This document shows, one piece after another, positions 1 to 9,154 of a stretch of DNA of 64,000 nt. Origin of the DNA: an uncultured Campylobacter sp. (lineage in GTDB: Bacteria > Campylobacterota > Campylobacteria > Campylobacterales > Campylobacteraceae); the NCBI RefSeq assembly GCF_937980635.1, contig NZ_CALJPG010000008.1:62001-126000 (forward strand), in the 5' to 3' direction. Each line of letters begins with the position of its first letter. Within the stretch, counting starts at the first letter, position 1. The position numbers and the translations under genes are program-made. The notes below the pieces were generated by a model. The model did no database searches, was not told the origin of the DNA, and worked only from the letters and a program-made list of their open reading frames with translations.

Positions 1-1365
1 CTTGAGCTTTCAAACTCGCAAATTTCGGCGTTTAAAGACGCGCTTAAAGCGGATGCCGAGGCCAAATACGATCTGAAAAACAAAAACGGCGAGCTGTCCG
101 CGAAGCTAAATGCAAACGATCTGGCCGCGCTGCAAAACGTCCTTGGGGTGAAGCTGCAAGGCAAGGCAAACGGCGAGCTTAGCGCGGCTTTAGCGCGAAA
201 TGAGCTTAAAAATCTAAGCTTAAATCTAAACGCTATGGGCGGCAACCTGAATGCGAGCGGAAATTTAAGCGATCTAAAGCTTAAGGCGAGCAATCTAAAT
301 CTGGCCGTGCTTTCGGCTCTGTTTTACGGCAGCGCGATCGGAGAGGGCACGATAAACGGCGATGCGAAGTTAAGCTTAAAAGACGGCATCAACGGCACGG
401 CGCAAATTTCGCTCGCTAACGGCGCAATTTTTAAGAAATTTTTAGACGGCGCGACGGGTAAGAACTTCCCGAATGATCTAAAAGCGGACGCGCAGGCGCA
501 GACAAATATCAAAAACTCCGTCGCGACCTTTAGCGTAAGCGCGAACTCCGATCTGGCGCAGCTTCAGAGCCTAAACGGCACCTACGAGCTCAAAAATAAA
601 GCGCTTAAGGCAAACTACGCGCTGCTAATCCCGAGCCTGCAGCGACTAGAATTTTTCTTAAATCGCAAACTAAACGGTAAAATTGCCGCGACGGGCGAGC
701 TTTCGCACGACGGCAAGAGCCTGTTTGCGACCATAAATTCCAAGGTCGCAGGCGGCGAGCTAAACGGACAGATCGCGGGCGATGAAGCGAACTTTAAAAT
801 CCAAAATTTCATCGTCAAAGAGCTTACGACGCTTCTAAATATCGATCATGTCTACGACGGCACGGGCAACGCAAATCTTACGTATAACACGAGCTCGCAC
901 AGCGGAAAATTCGACGCGATCATCAATAACGGCCGCCTTCCTAGCGGCGGACTGATCGATAAAATAGGTAAAATTTTAGGGCGCGATCTAGGCGGCGAGG
1001 TCTATAACGACGCCAAAGTAAACGGCACGATCAAGCAAAATTTAATCAATTTCAACGCCGATATGAGCGCGCAAAAAAGCAAGCTAAACGTTACCGGCGG
1101 CACGCTGGATAGCAAAACGGGCGCGATTTCGGTACCGGTTAAAGCAAATGTCGAGAAAACGGACTTTGAGATAAACATCACCGGCACGATCAAAGAGCCG
1201 AAATACGACGTGCGATCGGACTATCTAAAGGGCAAGCTCGACAAGCAGATCGGCAAGGGCATCGACAAGCTTTTCGGCGTGAAAAAGGACGATAACAGCA
1301 GCAAAAACGACGCAAAAAAAGAGAAGTCAGACGCGATTAAGGGGCTGATAAAAGGGCTATTTTAG
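1..1365 (+). CDS. AsmA-like periplasmic protein, C-terminal part
   Basis: The reading frame is open from base 1, so the gene starts before the window; the ATG at 148 is internal. The visible 454 codons hold repeating beta-strand segments rich in Asn, Gly, Ala and Lys (LNG, LSGN and GELNG types), as in the C-terminal half of AsmA/TamB-type proteins, which are anchored in the inner membrane and act in the periplasm on outer-membrane assembly or lipid transport. The last ~40 residues are a lysine-rich tail. The AsmA call rests on overall pattern (repeating short beta strands, C-terminal helical end); no single motif proves it. No downstream partner lies on this strand. Confidence 0.6.
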   Translation, partial: LELSNSQISAFKDALKADAEAKYDLKNKNGELSAKLNANDLAALQNVLGVKLQGKANGELSAALARNELKNLSLNLNAMGGNLNASGNLSDLKLKASNLNLAVLSALFYGSAIGEGTINGDAKLSLKDGINGTAQISLANGAIFKKFLDGATGKNFPNDLKADAQAQTNIKNSVATFSVSANSDLAQLQSLNGTYELKNKALKANYALLIPSLQRLEFFLNRKLNGKIAATGELSHDGKSLFATINSKVAGGELNGQIAGDEANFKIQNFIVKELTTLLNIDHVYDGTGNANLTYNTSSHSGKFDAIINNGRLPSGGLIDKIGKILGRDLGGEVYNDAKVNGTIKQNLINFNADMSAQKSKLNVTGGTLDSKTGAISVPVKANVEKTDFEINITGTIKEPKYDVRSDYLKGKLDKQIGKGIDKLFGVKKDDNSSKNDAKKEKSDAIKGLIKGLF

Positions 1366-1957
1366 CGCGTTTGCTCTTATTTTGGCGATTTAAATTTCGT
1401 GCAGCAAGCCGAGGCAAACATAGCGTGAATTTGAAATTTCAAACGCGCGCTGCGAGCGGAAATTTTTAGAATTTTAAAAACGCAAATCCGCGAAACAAGC
1501 ACTCTATGAAACGGCTTGTTTTTGTATATTTCGAGCTTTAAATTTAAAGCCGATTTTACGGAAGCTGAACCTCTTGCGACCGCGCCTTTTTTTGCTAAGC
1601 GCCGCAAAATCGCCGAAATTTTAAAATTTAAGCGAAGCAGCACGGGAAAAACTGCAAAATTTCAAAATTTGGCGCGAGGCAAATTTATCAAGCCGAATTT
1701 ATTAAATTTAAAGCCTGCTGCGGTTTGTATTTGAGTAGCGCCTTAAATTTATCAAAAAATGCGGTTGTCAGCGCGGGCATATCAGCCGTGTCTGCATTTT
1801 AATAACGGCTTAAATTTACGCTGAAGCTGCGAATTTAAATCTCACGCGCAATCCTTAAAGCTGCGATGAATTCCGCGCGCCTAAATCCGATTTATGAATC
1901 GGTTCGCAAAATAGCCAAATTTCAAAGTCGCATTTTAAAATTTCGTGCGCCGCGAGC
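1366..1957. other. Non-coding gap rich in RAATTY words
   Basis: About 590 bases lie between the AsmA-like gene and a minus-strand membrane gene. Short ORFs exist on both strands but are Lys/Phe/Ser-rich translations of repeated AAATTT words and lack ribosome binding sites. I see no RNA gene and no clear terminator. AAATTT or GAATTT/AAATTC words recur roughly every 15-30 bases. Confidence 0.5.
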
Positions 1958-2659
1958 CTAACGCTTTTTGAAATACTTAGTCTCGATACTGCGCGCCGTG
2001 TTTTCTCCCTTTTGCTTTTTGCGCTCATAAGCCTCTCGCGCCTCTTCTGTATTAAGCGCGTATATCAGCGCCAGGCATAGCGCGAGCACAAAAAGCGAGC
2101 CCGCCGCCGTTTTGAGATAGGTATCTCTTCTGCCCTCGTTAAATTCGATCAAATAGCCCTTATCCTTTTTAAATTTTAACTGATAAATTCTGATTTCACC
2201 CGGATGCATCAAATCGCGTTTATACCAAATGCTTACCCGCTCGCCGCGACGAAATTGCATTTCATCCCTGCAAATGCCAGATCGCAGCCGCTCCAGCTCG
2301 CCCTCGCTCGTGCGAATTTCGATATCGCAATAATCGCTTTTGTAATGGCGATGACGCTCATAGGATACGAGCTCGCCGCTTAGAATTTGCGCGCCGCTGA
2401 TGTCGTTATTTTTGGGGGCGTTTAAAAATAAGATTACCGATAAAAAAAGCGCGGCGAATGCGAAAATTCCCGCTACTTGCAAAAACCCTATTTTAATCAA
2501 AGGCGCTTCGCCGAAAGGAACGAAAGCTCTAGCAAAGACGCGGGCGAGCTTTGAAGCTTTCAATCGCGCGAGCAGCGAGGCATCGCCTCTTTTCATCGCG
2601 CGGCAAATCAGGTTACAAAGCACCGCAAAGCCGCAAAAGCACAATGTAAAAATAAGCAT
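1958..2659 (-). CDS. Membrane protein, DUF3592-like layout
   Basis: A 233-residue protein of unknown function. A hydrophobic N-terminus (residues 1-20), a second membrane segment (about 58-80) and a third (about 190-207) bracket a mainly beta region with an exposed pair of cysteines (YCDIEI, and GICRDE). The order TM - small beta domain asking for surface exposure - TM resembles DUF3592-type membrane proteins. A ribosome site (GGGAGG) sits just before the ATG. The gene at 2833 and the AT-rich gene at 16757 have the same layout without obvious sequence identity, so the window may carry several members of a loose family. Function unknown. Confidence 0.65.
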   Translation of the reverse strand: MLIFTLCFCGFAVLCNLICRAMKRGDASLLARLKASKLARVFARAFVPFGEAPLIKIGFLQVAGIFAFAALFLSVILFLNAPKNNDISGAQILSGELVSYERHRHYKSDYCDIEIRTSEGELERLRSGICRDEMQFRRGERVSIWYKRDLMHPGEIRIYQLKFKKDKGYLIEFNEGRRDTYLKTAAGSLFVLALCLALIYALNTEEAREAYERKKQKGENTARSIETKYFKKR

Positions 2660-2717
2660 AATTCCTCCCTTAAATCAGCCGCAAGCGATCACGGGCTTTA
2701 AATTTACGGACACAAAG

Positions 2718-2747
2718 TAAAATTTACGGCGCGCGCCGCGCCGTAAA
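2718..2747 (-). terminator. Likely rho-independent terminator
   Basis: A perfect 10-bp stem (TTTACGGCGC / GCGCCGTAAA) with a 5-base loop lies at 2723-2747, downstream of the minus-strand gene at 2833. Read on the minus strand, the stem is followed by ATTTTACTTT, a weak U-rich tail. Confidence 0.5.
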
Positions 2748-2832
2748 GCCGAAGCGCCGCTTAATGAGCAAAGGCGCGAAACGGGCGCGCTACAAATTCC
2801 GCGCACTGCTTAAAATTTAGCGTCATAGAATT

Positions 2833-3465
2833 TTATGATAGCTGGCGCGCTCGATAAATTTTGCTTGCCGCTATCACAAGAAAAATGAGCGTTAAAATTC
2901 CAAATACCGTAGCCGTAAATTTATCATCCGTCGTAGCGTATTTGTCATATCTGAATTTCATCAGATACTCGCGCTGCGGCGGATCGATGCTTGCATTGTA
3001 ATCCAAAAATAAAACTTGATATGCCGTGCCGCGATCTTGAAACGGAAACGGACGGCTTTGATACCAAGCTTTAACTCGCTTGCCTTCCAGCCATTCGTAT
3101 GCGATTAGCGAGATAGAAGGCTTAATATTTACGCCTTGCCACTCGTCCGCTCCTGACCGTTTAAAATTAGCTTCAACAATTGCCGCATTGAGCAAAATTT
3201 TATTTTTATAAAAGTAGGTTAAGTTATCCGTATCGCCATTTAAAAAGACTTTGATAAATTTGCGCTCGTCCGTAAAAATCTGCATATATTCGCGCCCATC
3301 ATCGCTTCTGACATCCATGATTATTCCGTGTGCAATTTTCAGATCATCTAAGCTTTTCGGATTCAAGCTAAAAAGAAATCCGTACCACATCGCCGCCAAA
3401 TAAAATGCGATCATAAATAGATCGAACTTGCAATCTAAGTTATGCCAAATTTCGCCGAGCTTCAT
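2833..3465 (-). CDS. Membrane protein of unknown function
   Basis: A 210-residue protein with a hydrophobic segment at about 17-34 (FMIAFYLAAMWYGFLF) and another near the C-terminus (about 183-200). The middle ~145 residues look extracytoplasmic and beta-rich, with many aromatic residues. The layout matches the neighbouring 1958 gene (TM, beta domain, TM), suggesting a related role, but I recognise no catalytic motif. It is read in the same direction as the lipoprotein gene at 3518, with a 52-base gap, so the two may be co-transcribed. Confidence 0.6.
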   Translation of the reverse strand: MKLGEIWHNLDCKFDLFMIAFYLAAMWYGFLFSLNPKSLDDLKIAHGIIMDVRSDDGREYMQIFTDERKFIKVFLNGDTDNLTYFYKNKILLNAAIVEANFKRSGADEWQGVNIKPSISLIAYEWLEGKRVKAWYQSRPFPFQDRGTAYQVLFLDYNASIDPPQREYLMKFRYDKYATTDDKFTATVFGILTLIFLVIAASKIYRARQLS

Positions 3466-3517
3466 CGATCATTACATTGTAAGTTTCGCTGCAAGATACG
3501 GAATTTTACGGCTTTTA

Positions 3518-4147
3518 TTATCGCGAGCTATGCTGCATCGCAAGCGCCTCCATCGCCCCGACGGGCAGAAATAGCACTACGCCCACGATTACCACCGGTA
3601 TAGCTACGATGCCTCTTATCACATCCGATAGAGCGCTACTCTCGCAGCGTTCAGGTCTAACCTCGATGTTTGCCGGAATCGGGGAGCGCAACCTATCGCT
3701 TGGCTTCATTATTTCGTTAAGATTTTTGATCTGCACGACGCGCGCATCGAAGTAGAAAATCGCTTCTATCTCGCCCTTTTTCTCATCGATTTCGATGCGG
3801 TTCGCTAGAGCTTTGATTTTGGCGACATCTGCACCGGCTGCGGAATTCAAAAATGCGCTGAAACTACCGCGCGCCTCGCCGTTTTTAGCATCGGTTACTT
3901 CGATCTGCACAAACTCGCGCTTAAGCCCTTTGGCGTATCCGCCATCGTAAAATTCCGAGATATTCTTAAGCGACGAGCCGTTCGTTAGGACATAGCTGAG
4001 TTTCTCGCCTACGATGTATTCCTTGCCATCGTTTATGAAAAATGCCGTAATCTTTTCGGGCGTTTCGTTAGCCCCAGGCACTACGTTTTGTTTGCACTGG
4101 CATCCCACAAGCAGGACGGCTAGTAAAACAGCGATAAATTTTTTCAC
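3518..4147 (-). CDS. Lipoprotein, paralogue of the gene at 7491
   Basis: A 209-residue lipoprotein: the signal sequence ends in a lipobox LLVGC (Cys16), followed by a second Cys (CQCKQ). The body is clearly homologous to the protein at 7491 (shared stretches include INDGKEYIVGEK-type, SLKNIS.FYD.GYAKGLKRE, and ANRIEIDEKKGEIE). Near the C-terminus is a hydrophobic segment (about residues 177-198), also present in the paralogue. The two copies lie in opposite directions and flank yqeY and the nitric oxide reductase gene. Function unknown; not a family I recognise. Confidence 0.7.
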   Translation of the reverse strand: MKKFIAVLLAVLLVGCQCKQNVVPGANETPEKITAFFINDGKEYIVGEKLSYVLTNGSSLKNISEFYDGGYAKGLKREFVQIEVTDAKNGEARGSFSAFLNSAAGADVAKIKALANRIEIDEKKGEIEAIFYFDARVVQIKNLNEIMKPSDRLRSPIPANIEVRPERCESSALSDVIRGIVAIPVVIVGVVLFLPVGAMEALAMQHSSR

Positions 4148-4279
4148 GATGATCCTTTAAAATTTTAAATTAGCATATGAATTTCGCAGCCAAAGCTCTA
4201 TCTCAAAAAATTTCAGCAGCGAAATTTTACGTCGATACAATTTAGCCGTAGCCAGACTTAAATTTACCCCAAACGCAGG

Positions 4280-4723
4280 CTACTTCAGTGCCGCTTTAAC
4301 CGCCTCGCTCAGCCGCTTGCCGTCCACACTTGAACCAAGCGCTTCTTTGGCGGCTTTCATCACGCGCCCCATATCCTTTGCGCCGCTCGCACCGAGCTGC
4401 GCGATTAGTGAGCCAACCTCGGCGGCAAGCTCGGCATCGCTTAGCTGCGCGGGTAGATAAGACGCGATGATCTCGATCTCGCCCTGCTCTTTTTGCACCA
4501 GATCGTCGCGACCGCCTGCGCGATACTGCTCCACAGAGTCATTTCGGCGCTTGATCTCGCTTTGAAGTATGCTAAAGACGCGCTCGTCGCTAAGGCTGAT
4601 GCGCTCGTCCACCTCGACCTGCTTAAGCGCGGCGTTAAGCATCCGCAGGCTGTCTCTGTGGAAGTGATCGCCGCTCTTCATCGCCGTTTTAATGTCTTCT
4701 AAAATTTGCTCTCGCACACCCAT
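4280..4723 (-). CDS. GatB/YqeY domain protein
   Basis: A 147-residue protein covering the whole YqeY family: the N-terminal helical part with DSLRMLNAALKQVEVDER, then RRNDSVEQY, then the C-terminal domain with DMGRVMKAAKEALG. YqeY resembles the tail domain of the GatB amidotransferase subunit that contacts tRNA; its cellular role is not settled. The length and motifs fit the family. It stands alone, with 287 bases between it and the nitric oxide reductase gene upstream on the same strand, and a terminator in that gap. Confidence 0.9.
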   Translation of the reverse strand: MGVREQILEDIKTAMKSGDHFHRDSLRMLNAALKQVEVDERISLSDERVFSILQSEIKRRNDSVEQYRAGGRDDLVQKEQGEIEIIASYLPAQLSDAELAAEVGSLIAQLGASGAKDMGRVMKAAKEALGSSVDGKRLSEAVKAALK

Positions 4724-4943
4724 TTTCCACTCCTTGAGATTGAAATTTCGGCGATAATTTTAGCAAATTTAAAATTTGGCTCGGGTAAATTTGAGAGGAT
4801 GAAATTTTAAAATTTTAAAGATTTAGCGCAATTTGCGGCTAAGCTTAAAGCTCGCGCGGGCATCGTCTGCGGCAAAAGGTTCGCACGGTTACCCTTTGCA
4901 GCAAAAAGCTCACGCACGAAAGGCTCGCGCAAAGCCTAGTAAA

Positions 4944-4982
4944 ATTTAAAAAGCCCCGTGAGGAATAAAATCCCTGCGGGGC
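4944..4982 (-). terminator. Rho-independent terminator after the nitric oxide reductase gene
   Basis: A hairpin with a 6-bp outer stem (GCCCCG / CGGGGC) and an inner AGG/CCT pairing lies at 4953-4982. Read on the minus strand it is followed by TTTTTAAATTT. It is placed just past the stop codon at 5011 and separates this transcript from yqeY. Confidence 0.8.
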
Positions 4983-5010
4983 AAGCAAGCGGTAAAAGCT
5001 CGCGAAGGCT

Positions 5011-7254
5011 CTATTTAGCGCGTGAAAATATCATTCGCACGATTTGAATCAAGAAGCACACGCTTCCAACCAAAAAGATCGTATCGCCGATGATGCGCGC
5101 CCAGCGGAGCCCGTAGAGGCTGTCTTTTTGCAAGAATTCCGCACTTCTTGCGTACCACATACCCACGTCGATCGCCGCAAACGCCTGCAAAATTCCAACC
5201 GGAAGAAGCGAAATCAGCACCATTAGAAGCAGACCCGCATTTAGCGCCCAAAAGCCGATCTTCATCAGCGTATCATCAAAGTTTTTGTCTTTGTAAATAT
5301 ACAGCGCCACGAGCCACACGAAGCCGAGCGCCAAAAATCCGTATACGCCAAATAACGCCGTATGAGCGTGCACTGCGGTGGTGTTTAAGCCCTGGATATA
5401 AAATAACGCAAGCGGCGGATTAATTAAAAAGCCGAAAACGCCCGCGCCCAGCATATTCCAAAACGCCACGGCGATAAAGCAGTAAAGCGGCCATTTTAGG
5501 CGCTTAGCCCAATCCTGCGCGAATTGAAGCTTGTAGTAATGAAACGCCTCTGAGCCCAAAAGCACCAAAGGCACGACCTCAAGCGCCGAAAAGCTTGCAC
5601 CCACAGCCATTATCGGCGTAGTGGTGCCCGCAAAATAAAGGTGGTGGAAAGTGCCTGGAATTCCGCCGATTAGGAAAATCGACGCGCTAGCAATCGAGGT
5701 GTAGGTGGCAAATTTCTTGCTAACGAGACCCAAGGACGCGAACACGAACGCCAAAGACGCCGTTGCGAAAACCTCGAAAAATCCCTCGACCCAAAGGTGC
5801 ACGACCCACCAGCGCCAGTACTCCATCACAGGGATCGGCGAGCGCTGTCCGTAAAATAGCCCCGCGCCGTAAAAAAGCCCCACGGCGATAACCGAAGCGG
5901 TAAAGATCGCTAATAAATTCTTATCGCCCTCGGCTCTAAAGCCTGCGATAAAGCCGCGCAGCACGAGCACCATCCAGATCACAAGGCCCACAAACAGTAT
6001 CAGCTGCCAAATTCTACCGAGGTCTAAATACTCGTATCCTTGATGTCCGATCCAGAAGCTGCTGCTTGGATCCATCTTGCCCGCAATCGCCATGTATTCG
6101 CCCGCGAAGCTGCCGACGACCAAGAAAAGAAGCGCGTAGAAAAGCACGTCCACGCCGAGCTTTTGAAATTTCGGATCCTTGCCGCCGTTGATTATCGGAG
6201 CTAGAAACAATCCCGCCGCCAAAAAGCCGGTAGCGATCCAGAAAATGGATGCCTGCACGTGCCAGGTGCGCGCTAGCGAGTAAGGGATATACTGCGAAAT
6301 ATCAAGCCCGAAAAAGGACTGACCCTCGATCGTATAGTGCGCAACAAAGCCGCCGATGAAGGCCTGAAATGCAAACAATGCAACCGCTACGAAAAGATAT
6401 TTACCAAGCGCCTTTTGCGACGGCGTAAGCGCTAAAGCGGCGATCGGATCGGAGCTAAGCTTCGCAGGAGCCTCGAAATCCTCGTCCTTTTTGCCGTAGA
6501 AATTTCCAAACCACACTAAAAGACCGATGCCGGTAAGTAAAATAACAAGACTTGCGATCGTCCAAACGACGTTTTCCGTGGTAGGGACATTGTCTATCAG
6601 CGGCTCGTGCGGCCAGTTATTGGTATAGGTCGCCTCTCCGCTCGGACGATCCGTAGAAACCGCCCACGCAGTCCAAAAGATGAAATCCATGAGCTCGGCG
6701 CGATGCTGCTCGTTTGCGAGCGTGTTTTCCTTCATCGCGTAATCCTCGCGAAGCTTTTTAAAGCGCGGATCGTTTCCGAAAACGCCCATGTACTCGTCTT
6801 TTACGACCGCCATAGCCTTTAAGCGATCATCGCTTAGCTTAACGGTGCCGTCTTTTACGGTATTGGTGCGGTACTCGGCCTTGGTAAGCGCCTTAATTTG
6901 CGCCTTTTGCTCATCGCTTAAAGCGTCAAATTTAGCGCCGAAACGCTCCTGCGCCTTGATATCCATAAACGCAACTAGCTCCTTATGCAGCCAATCTGCG
7001 CTCCAATCGGGCGCCTGATACGCGCCGTGACCCCAGATCGAGCCCACCTGCATACCGCCGATGCTCTGCCAGGCCTCCTGCCCGCGGTAAATGCGCTCGG
7101 TGCTGATTAACTCGTTGCCGCTAGCATCGGTAAATTTTACCACCGGCGGAGACTGCCTATACACCTCGCCGCCGTAAAAACCCAAGAAACTAAAGCCCAC
7201 GATGAGCACCGCTACAAGCGCCATCCAGAGCTTTTTATATTCTCTCATTCTCAC
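5011..7254 (-). CDS. norB: Quinol-dependent nitric oxide reductase (qNOR)
   Basis: A 747-residue integral membrane enzyme of the haem-copper oxidase superfamily. It reduces nitric oxide to nitrous oxide with electrons from quinol at the inner membrane. The N-terminal ~220 residues are a periplasmic domain after one membrane helix, without a CxxCH haem site, which is the mark of the single-subunit qNOR type (also called NorZ). Conserved histidines of the haem and non-haem iron sites appear in TWHVQAS (near 330), VVHLWVEGFFEVFA (near 485), FHHLYFAG (near 536) and VHAHTALFG (near 628). A ribosome site (AAAGGAG) precedes the ATG. A terminator follows. In Campylobacters this supports denitrification and defence against NO. 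Confidence 0.95.
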   Translation of the reverse strand: MRMREYKKLWMALVAVLIVGFSFLGFYGGEVYRQSPPVVKFTDASGNELISTERIYRGQEAWQSIGGMQVGSIWGHGAYQAPDWSADWLHKELVAFMDIKAQERFGAKFDALSDEQKAQIKALTKAEYRTNTVKDGTVKLSDDRLKAMAVVKDEYMGVFGNDPRFKKLREDYAMKENTLANEQHRAELMDFIFWTAWAVSTDRPSGEATYTNNWPHEPLIDNVPTTENVVWTIASLVILLTGIGLLVWFGNFYGKKDEDFEAPAKLSSDPIAALALTPSQKALGKYLFVAVALFAFQAFIGGFVAHYTIEGQSFFGLDISQYIPYSLARTWHVQASIFWIATGFLAAGLFLAPIINGGKDPKFQKLGVDVLFYALLFLVVGSFAGEYMAIAGKMDPSSSFWIGHQGYEYLDLGRIWQLILFVGLVIWMVLVLRGFIAGFRAEGDKNLLAIFTASVIAVGLFYGAGLFYGQRSPIPVMEYWRWWVVHLWVEGFFEVFATASLAFVFASLGLVSKKFATYTSIASASIFLIGGIPGTFHHLYFAGTTTPIMAVGASFSALEVVPLVLLGSEAFHYYKLQFAQDWAKRLKWPLYCFIAVAFWNMLGAGVFGFLINPPLALFYIQGLNTTAVHAHTALFGVYGFLALGFVWLVALYIYKDKNFDDTLMKIGFWALNAGLLLMVLISLLPVGILQAFAAIDVGMWYARSAEFLQKDSLYGLRWARIIGDTIFLVGSVCFLIQIVRMIFSRAK

Positions 7255-7490
7255 TCCTTTAACTGAAATTAGGAGAGAATTCTACCCATTTAAATTTTTA
7301 TAAACATTGAGGCTCGTCAATAAAAAGATAAAATTTATCTGCTTAAGCTCGAATTTATATAATTTTACAAAGAAAGATCGCTCAAGGTGAGATTTTTAGT
7401 ATACTAAATTTAAGTCCAGAAATAGTAAAATTAAAAATATAAAATCAAGTAATAGTTGATCGACGGCAGTTTTTAAAACAAGGAGAAGAT
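7255..7490. promoter_or_regulatory. Divergent promoter region
   Basis: This AT-rich gap separates the nitric oxide reductase gene (minus) from the lipoprotein gene (plus), so both start sites must lie here. Several TATAAA/TATACT-like words are present, but I cannot assign one to either gene with confidence and found no clear palindromic operator. Confidence 0.4.
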
Positions 7491-8126
7491 ATGAAAAAAT
7501 TTATCGCGATTTTATTAGCCGTAGTGTTAGTTGGGTGCCAGTGTAAGCAGGGCTCCATCTCGACCAAGCAGCAGACGAGCGAGAGCATAAAGGCGTTTTT
7601 CGTAAATGACGGCAAAGAGTATATCGTCGGTGAAAAATTTAGCTACGTGCTAACGCGCGGCTCTTCGCTTAAAAACATATCGCGCTTCTACGACGAGGGT
7701 TATGCCAAGGGGCTTAAGCGTGAGCTTGTTAAAATCGTCGTGACGGATGCCGATACCGGGCGGGCGCGCGGAGAATTTAGCGCATTTTTAAATTCCGCCG
7801 CAGGCGCAGATGTTGCCAAAATCAAGGCTCTGGCAAATCGCATCGAAATAGATGAGAAAAAAGGCGAGATCGAGGTTGTTTTTAACTTTGATGCGCAAGT
7901 AGTGGATATAAAAAATTTAAACGAAATAATGAAGCCTAGCGATAGATTAAAGATGCCTATAAAAGCAAATCTCGAAATTCTACCCGGCAGTAGGGAAAGC
8001 AGCGGACCTAACCCTCTTGGCGTTATCATAGCGCTACCGATATTAATCGTAGGTACCGTAGTTTTTGTCACCGTAGGCGGATTGATTTATGCTACTGCTA
8101 GCACCGTAGAGGCGATTGCAAATTGA
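7491..8126 (+). CDS. Lipoprotein, paralogue of the gene at 3518
   Basis: A 211-residue lipoprotein with the lipobox LVGC (Cys16) and the same CQCK start to the mature protein as the copy at 3518. Most of the two proteins align without gaps; the N-terminal linker (residues ~20-30) and the part before the hydrophobic C-terminal segment differ most. A good ribosome site (AAGGAGAAG) precedes the ATG. The copy is inverted relative to 3518, so the two genes form an imperfect inverted repeat of about 0.6 kb. Function unknown. Confidence 0.7.
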   Translation: MKKFIAILLAVVLVGCQCKQGSISTKQQTSESIKAFFVNDGKEYIVGEKFSYVLTRGSSLKNISRFYDEGYAKGLKRELVKIVVTDADTGRARGEFSAFLNSAAGADVAKIKALANRIEIDEKKGEIEVVFNFDAQVVDIKNLNEIMKPSDRLKMPIKANLEILPGSRESSGPNPLGVIIALPILIVGTVVFVTVGGLIYATASTVEAIAN

Positions 8127-8160
8127 GGCGTAAATTTTAAATTTAGTACGCTTTTGATTT

Positions 8161-8190
8161 GCCAACAACCGTTTTGGCGTTTTTATAACT
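8161..8190 (+). terminator. Weak terminator after the lipoprotein gene
   Basis: A short stem GCCAA / TTGGC (8161-8178) is followed by GTTTTTAT, just after the plus-strand lipoprotein gene ends. The stem is only 5 bp. Confidence 0.4.
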
Positions 8191-8194
8191 AATA

Positions 8195-8254
8195 GGCATG
8201 AAACTGTTTGTTATTCACCTGGCGCATAGTAAATTTACTAAATAATTTCATGCC
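8195..8254. repeat. 9-bp inverted repeat
   Basis: GGCATGAAA at 8195-8203 and TTTCATGCC at 8246-8254 are exact reverse complements, 42 bases apart, between two convergent genes. It may form a long-loop hairpin; its role is unclear. Confidence 0.4.
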
Positions 8255-8278
8255 GATAAATAGCTAGCGTTGGCTTTA

Positions 8279-8776
8279 TTACTCGGCGTTTTGTACTTCC
8301 CTAAAAACAAATTTCGCTAATAGAATTTTAATTACGCTATAAATCAACGTATAAAATACCAAAATCGGTAAAAGGGTATAAACGGCATAGGTAAGACCTT
8401 CTAAATCGTCTACAAAATATATGGGAATAAGAATCGCCGTAAAGAAATAAAATTTTGAAATTTTTAATAGGTCAAAATTATTATTAAAAATTTTATTCGA
8501 TATACTTTTTAAAATTTTATATCTTAAAGCAAAAAATAGAATCATAAATAGCGTTATTATTATAAGAAAATAGTGTACCTGAGTAGTATTTATGATATGT
8601 GTCGCGGAACAAAGCGCAAATGCAGACAGATAAGACAATATAAAATAAAATGGATGGCATAAAGCAGCAATTAAAACTATAAAGAAATTTATGATATTTG
8701 ATCTAAAATCATAGAAAATCCATAATAACAGATCTACAAAAATAGCCGATCTGCATATTAAAGCAAAATTTAACAT
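8279..8776 (-). CDS. AT-rich multi-pass membrane protein
   Basis: A 165-residue, very hydrophobic protein with four or five predicted membrane helices and few charged residues. I recognise no family. Its base composition is far more AT-rich than the flanking genes, pointing to recent acquisition. A good ribosome site (AAGGAG) precedes the ATG. Upstream by 22 bases ends a coding remnant (8799-9056), so the two probably entered together. Confidence 0.6.
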   Translation of the reverse strand: MLNFALICRSAIFVDLLLWIFYDFRSNIINFFIVLIAALCHPFYFILSYLSAFALCSATHIINTTQVHYFLIIITLFMILFFALRYKILKSISNKIFNNNFDLLKISKFYFFTAILIPIYFVDDLEGLTYAVYTLLPILVFYTLIYSVIKILLAKFVFREVQNAE

Positions 8777-8798
8777 ATTAGCTCCTTAATAATTTTAA

Positions 8799-9056
8799 TT
8801 ATTCAGCGATTGAAATCGCACCGTCGCTACCCGTATTGTTGATATTTTTCAGCACTTTGCAGCTAAATTTCTCTTCATTTTTGCAATTATCTTCAAAGAT
8901 TCTTCTCCCCTTATTTTCGTCTTTATCCACCCTTTTGCCGTAAAATATAGATATTACTTTACTAAAGTAGACGAATTTATCGTCTAAATTAAAAGACTTT
9001 ATAAGCCTCCTATTATTTTAGTCCCTGCGAATTGTATATTTTATCGCCTTAAGCAT
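8799..9056 (-). pseudogene. Gene remnant with an in-frame ochre stop
   Basis: Reading the minus strand from an ATG at 9056 gives 12 codons, then TAA, and then about 72 further codons in the same frame ending at 8799. The later part has protein-like character (FVYFSKVISIFYGKRVD, FEDNCKNEEKFSCKVL, GSDGAISIAE) and no standard start codon, although a strong AGGAGG lies just upstream of an ATA. It may be a broken gene, or a short gene with an unusual start. It lies in the same AT-rich islet as the 8279 gene. Family not recognised. Confidence 0.4.
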
Positions 9057-9154
9057 TAAACAAACTATAAATTAGCATATTTATATTGTGCTTAATAAAC
9101 GCAATCTATGTAAGGGCCTTCCGAAAACGGATTAAATTTGGATTTGCTCTAAAT

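Noticed and set aside
1377..1734. Short frames on both strands after the AsmA-like gene
   Set aside because: They are Lys/Phe/Ser-rich translations of repeated AAATTT words and overlap each other.
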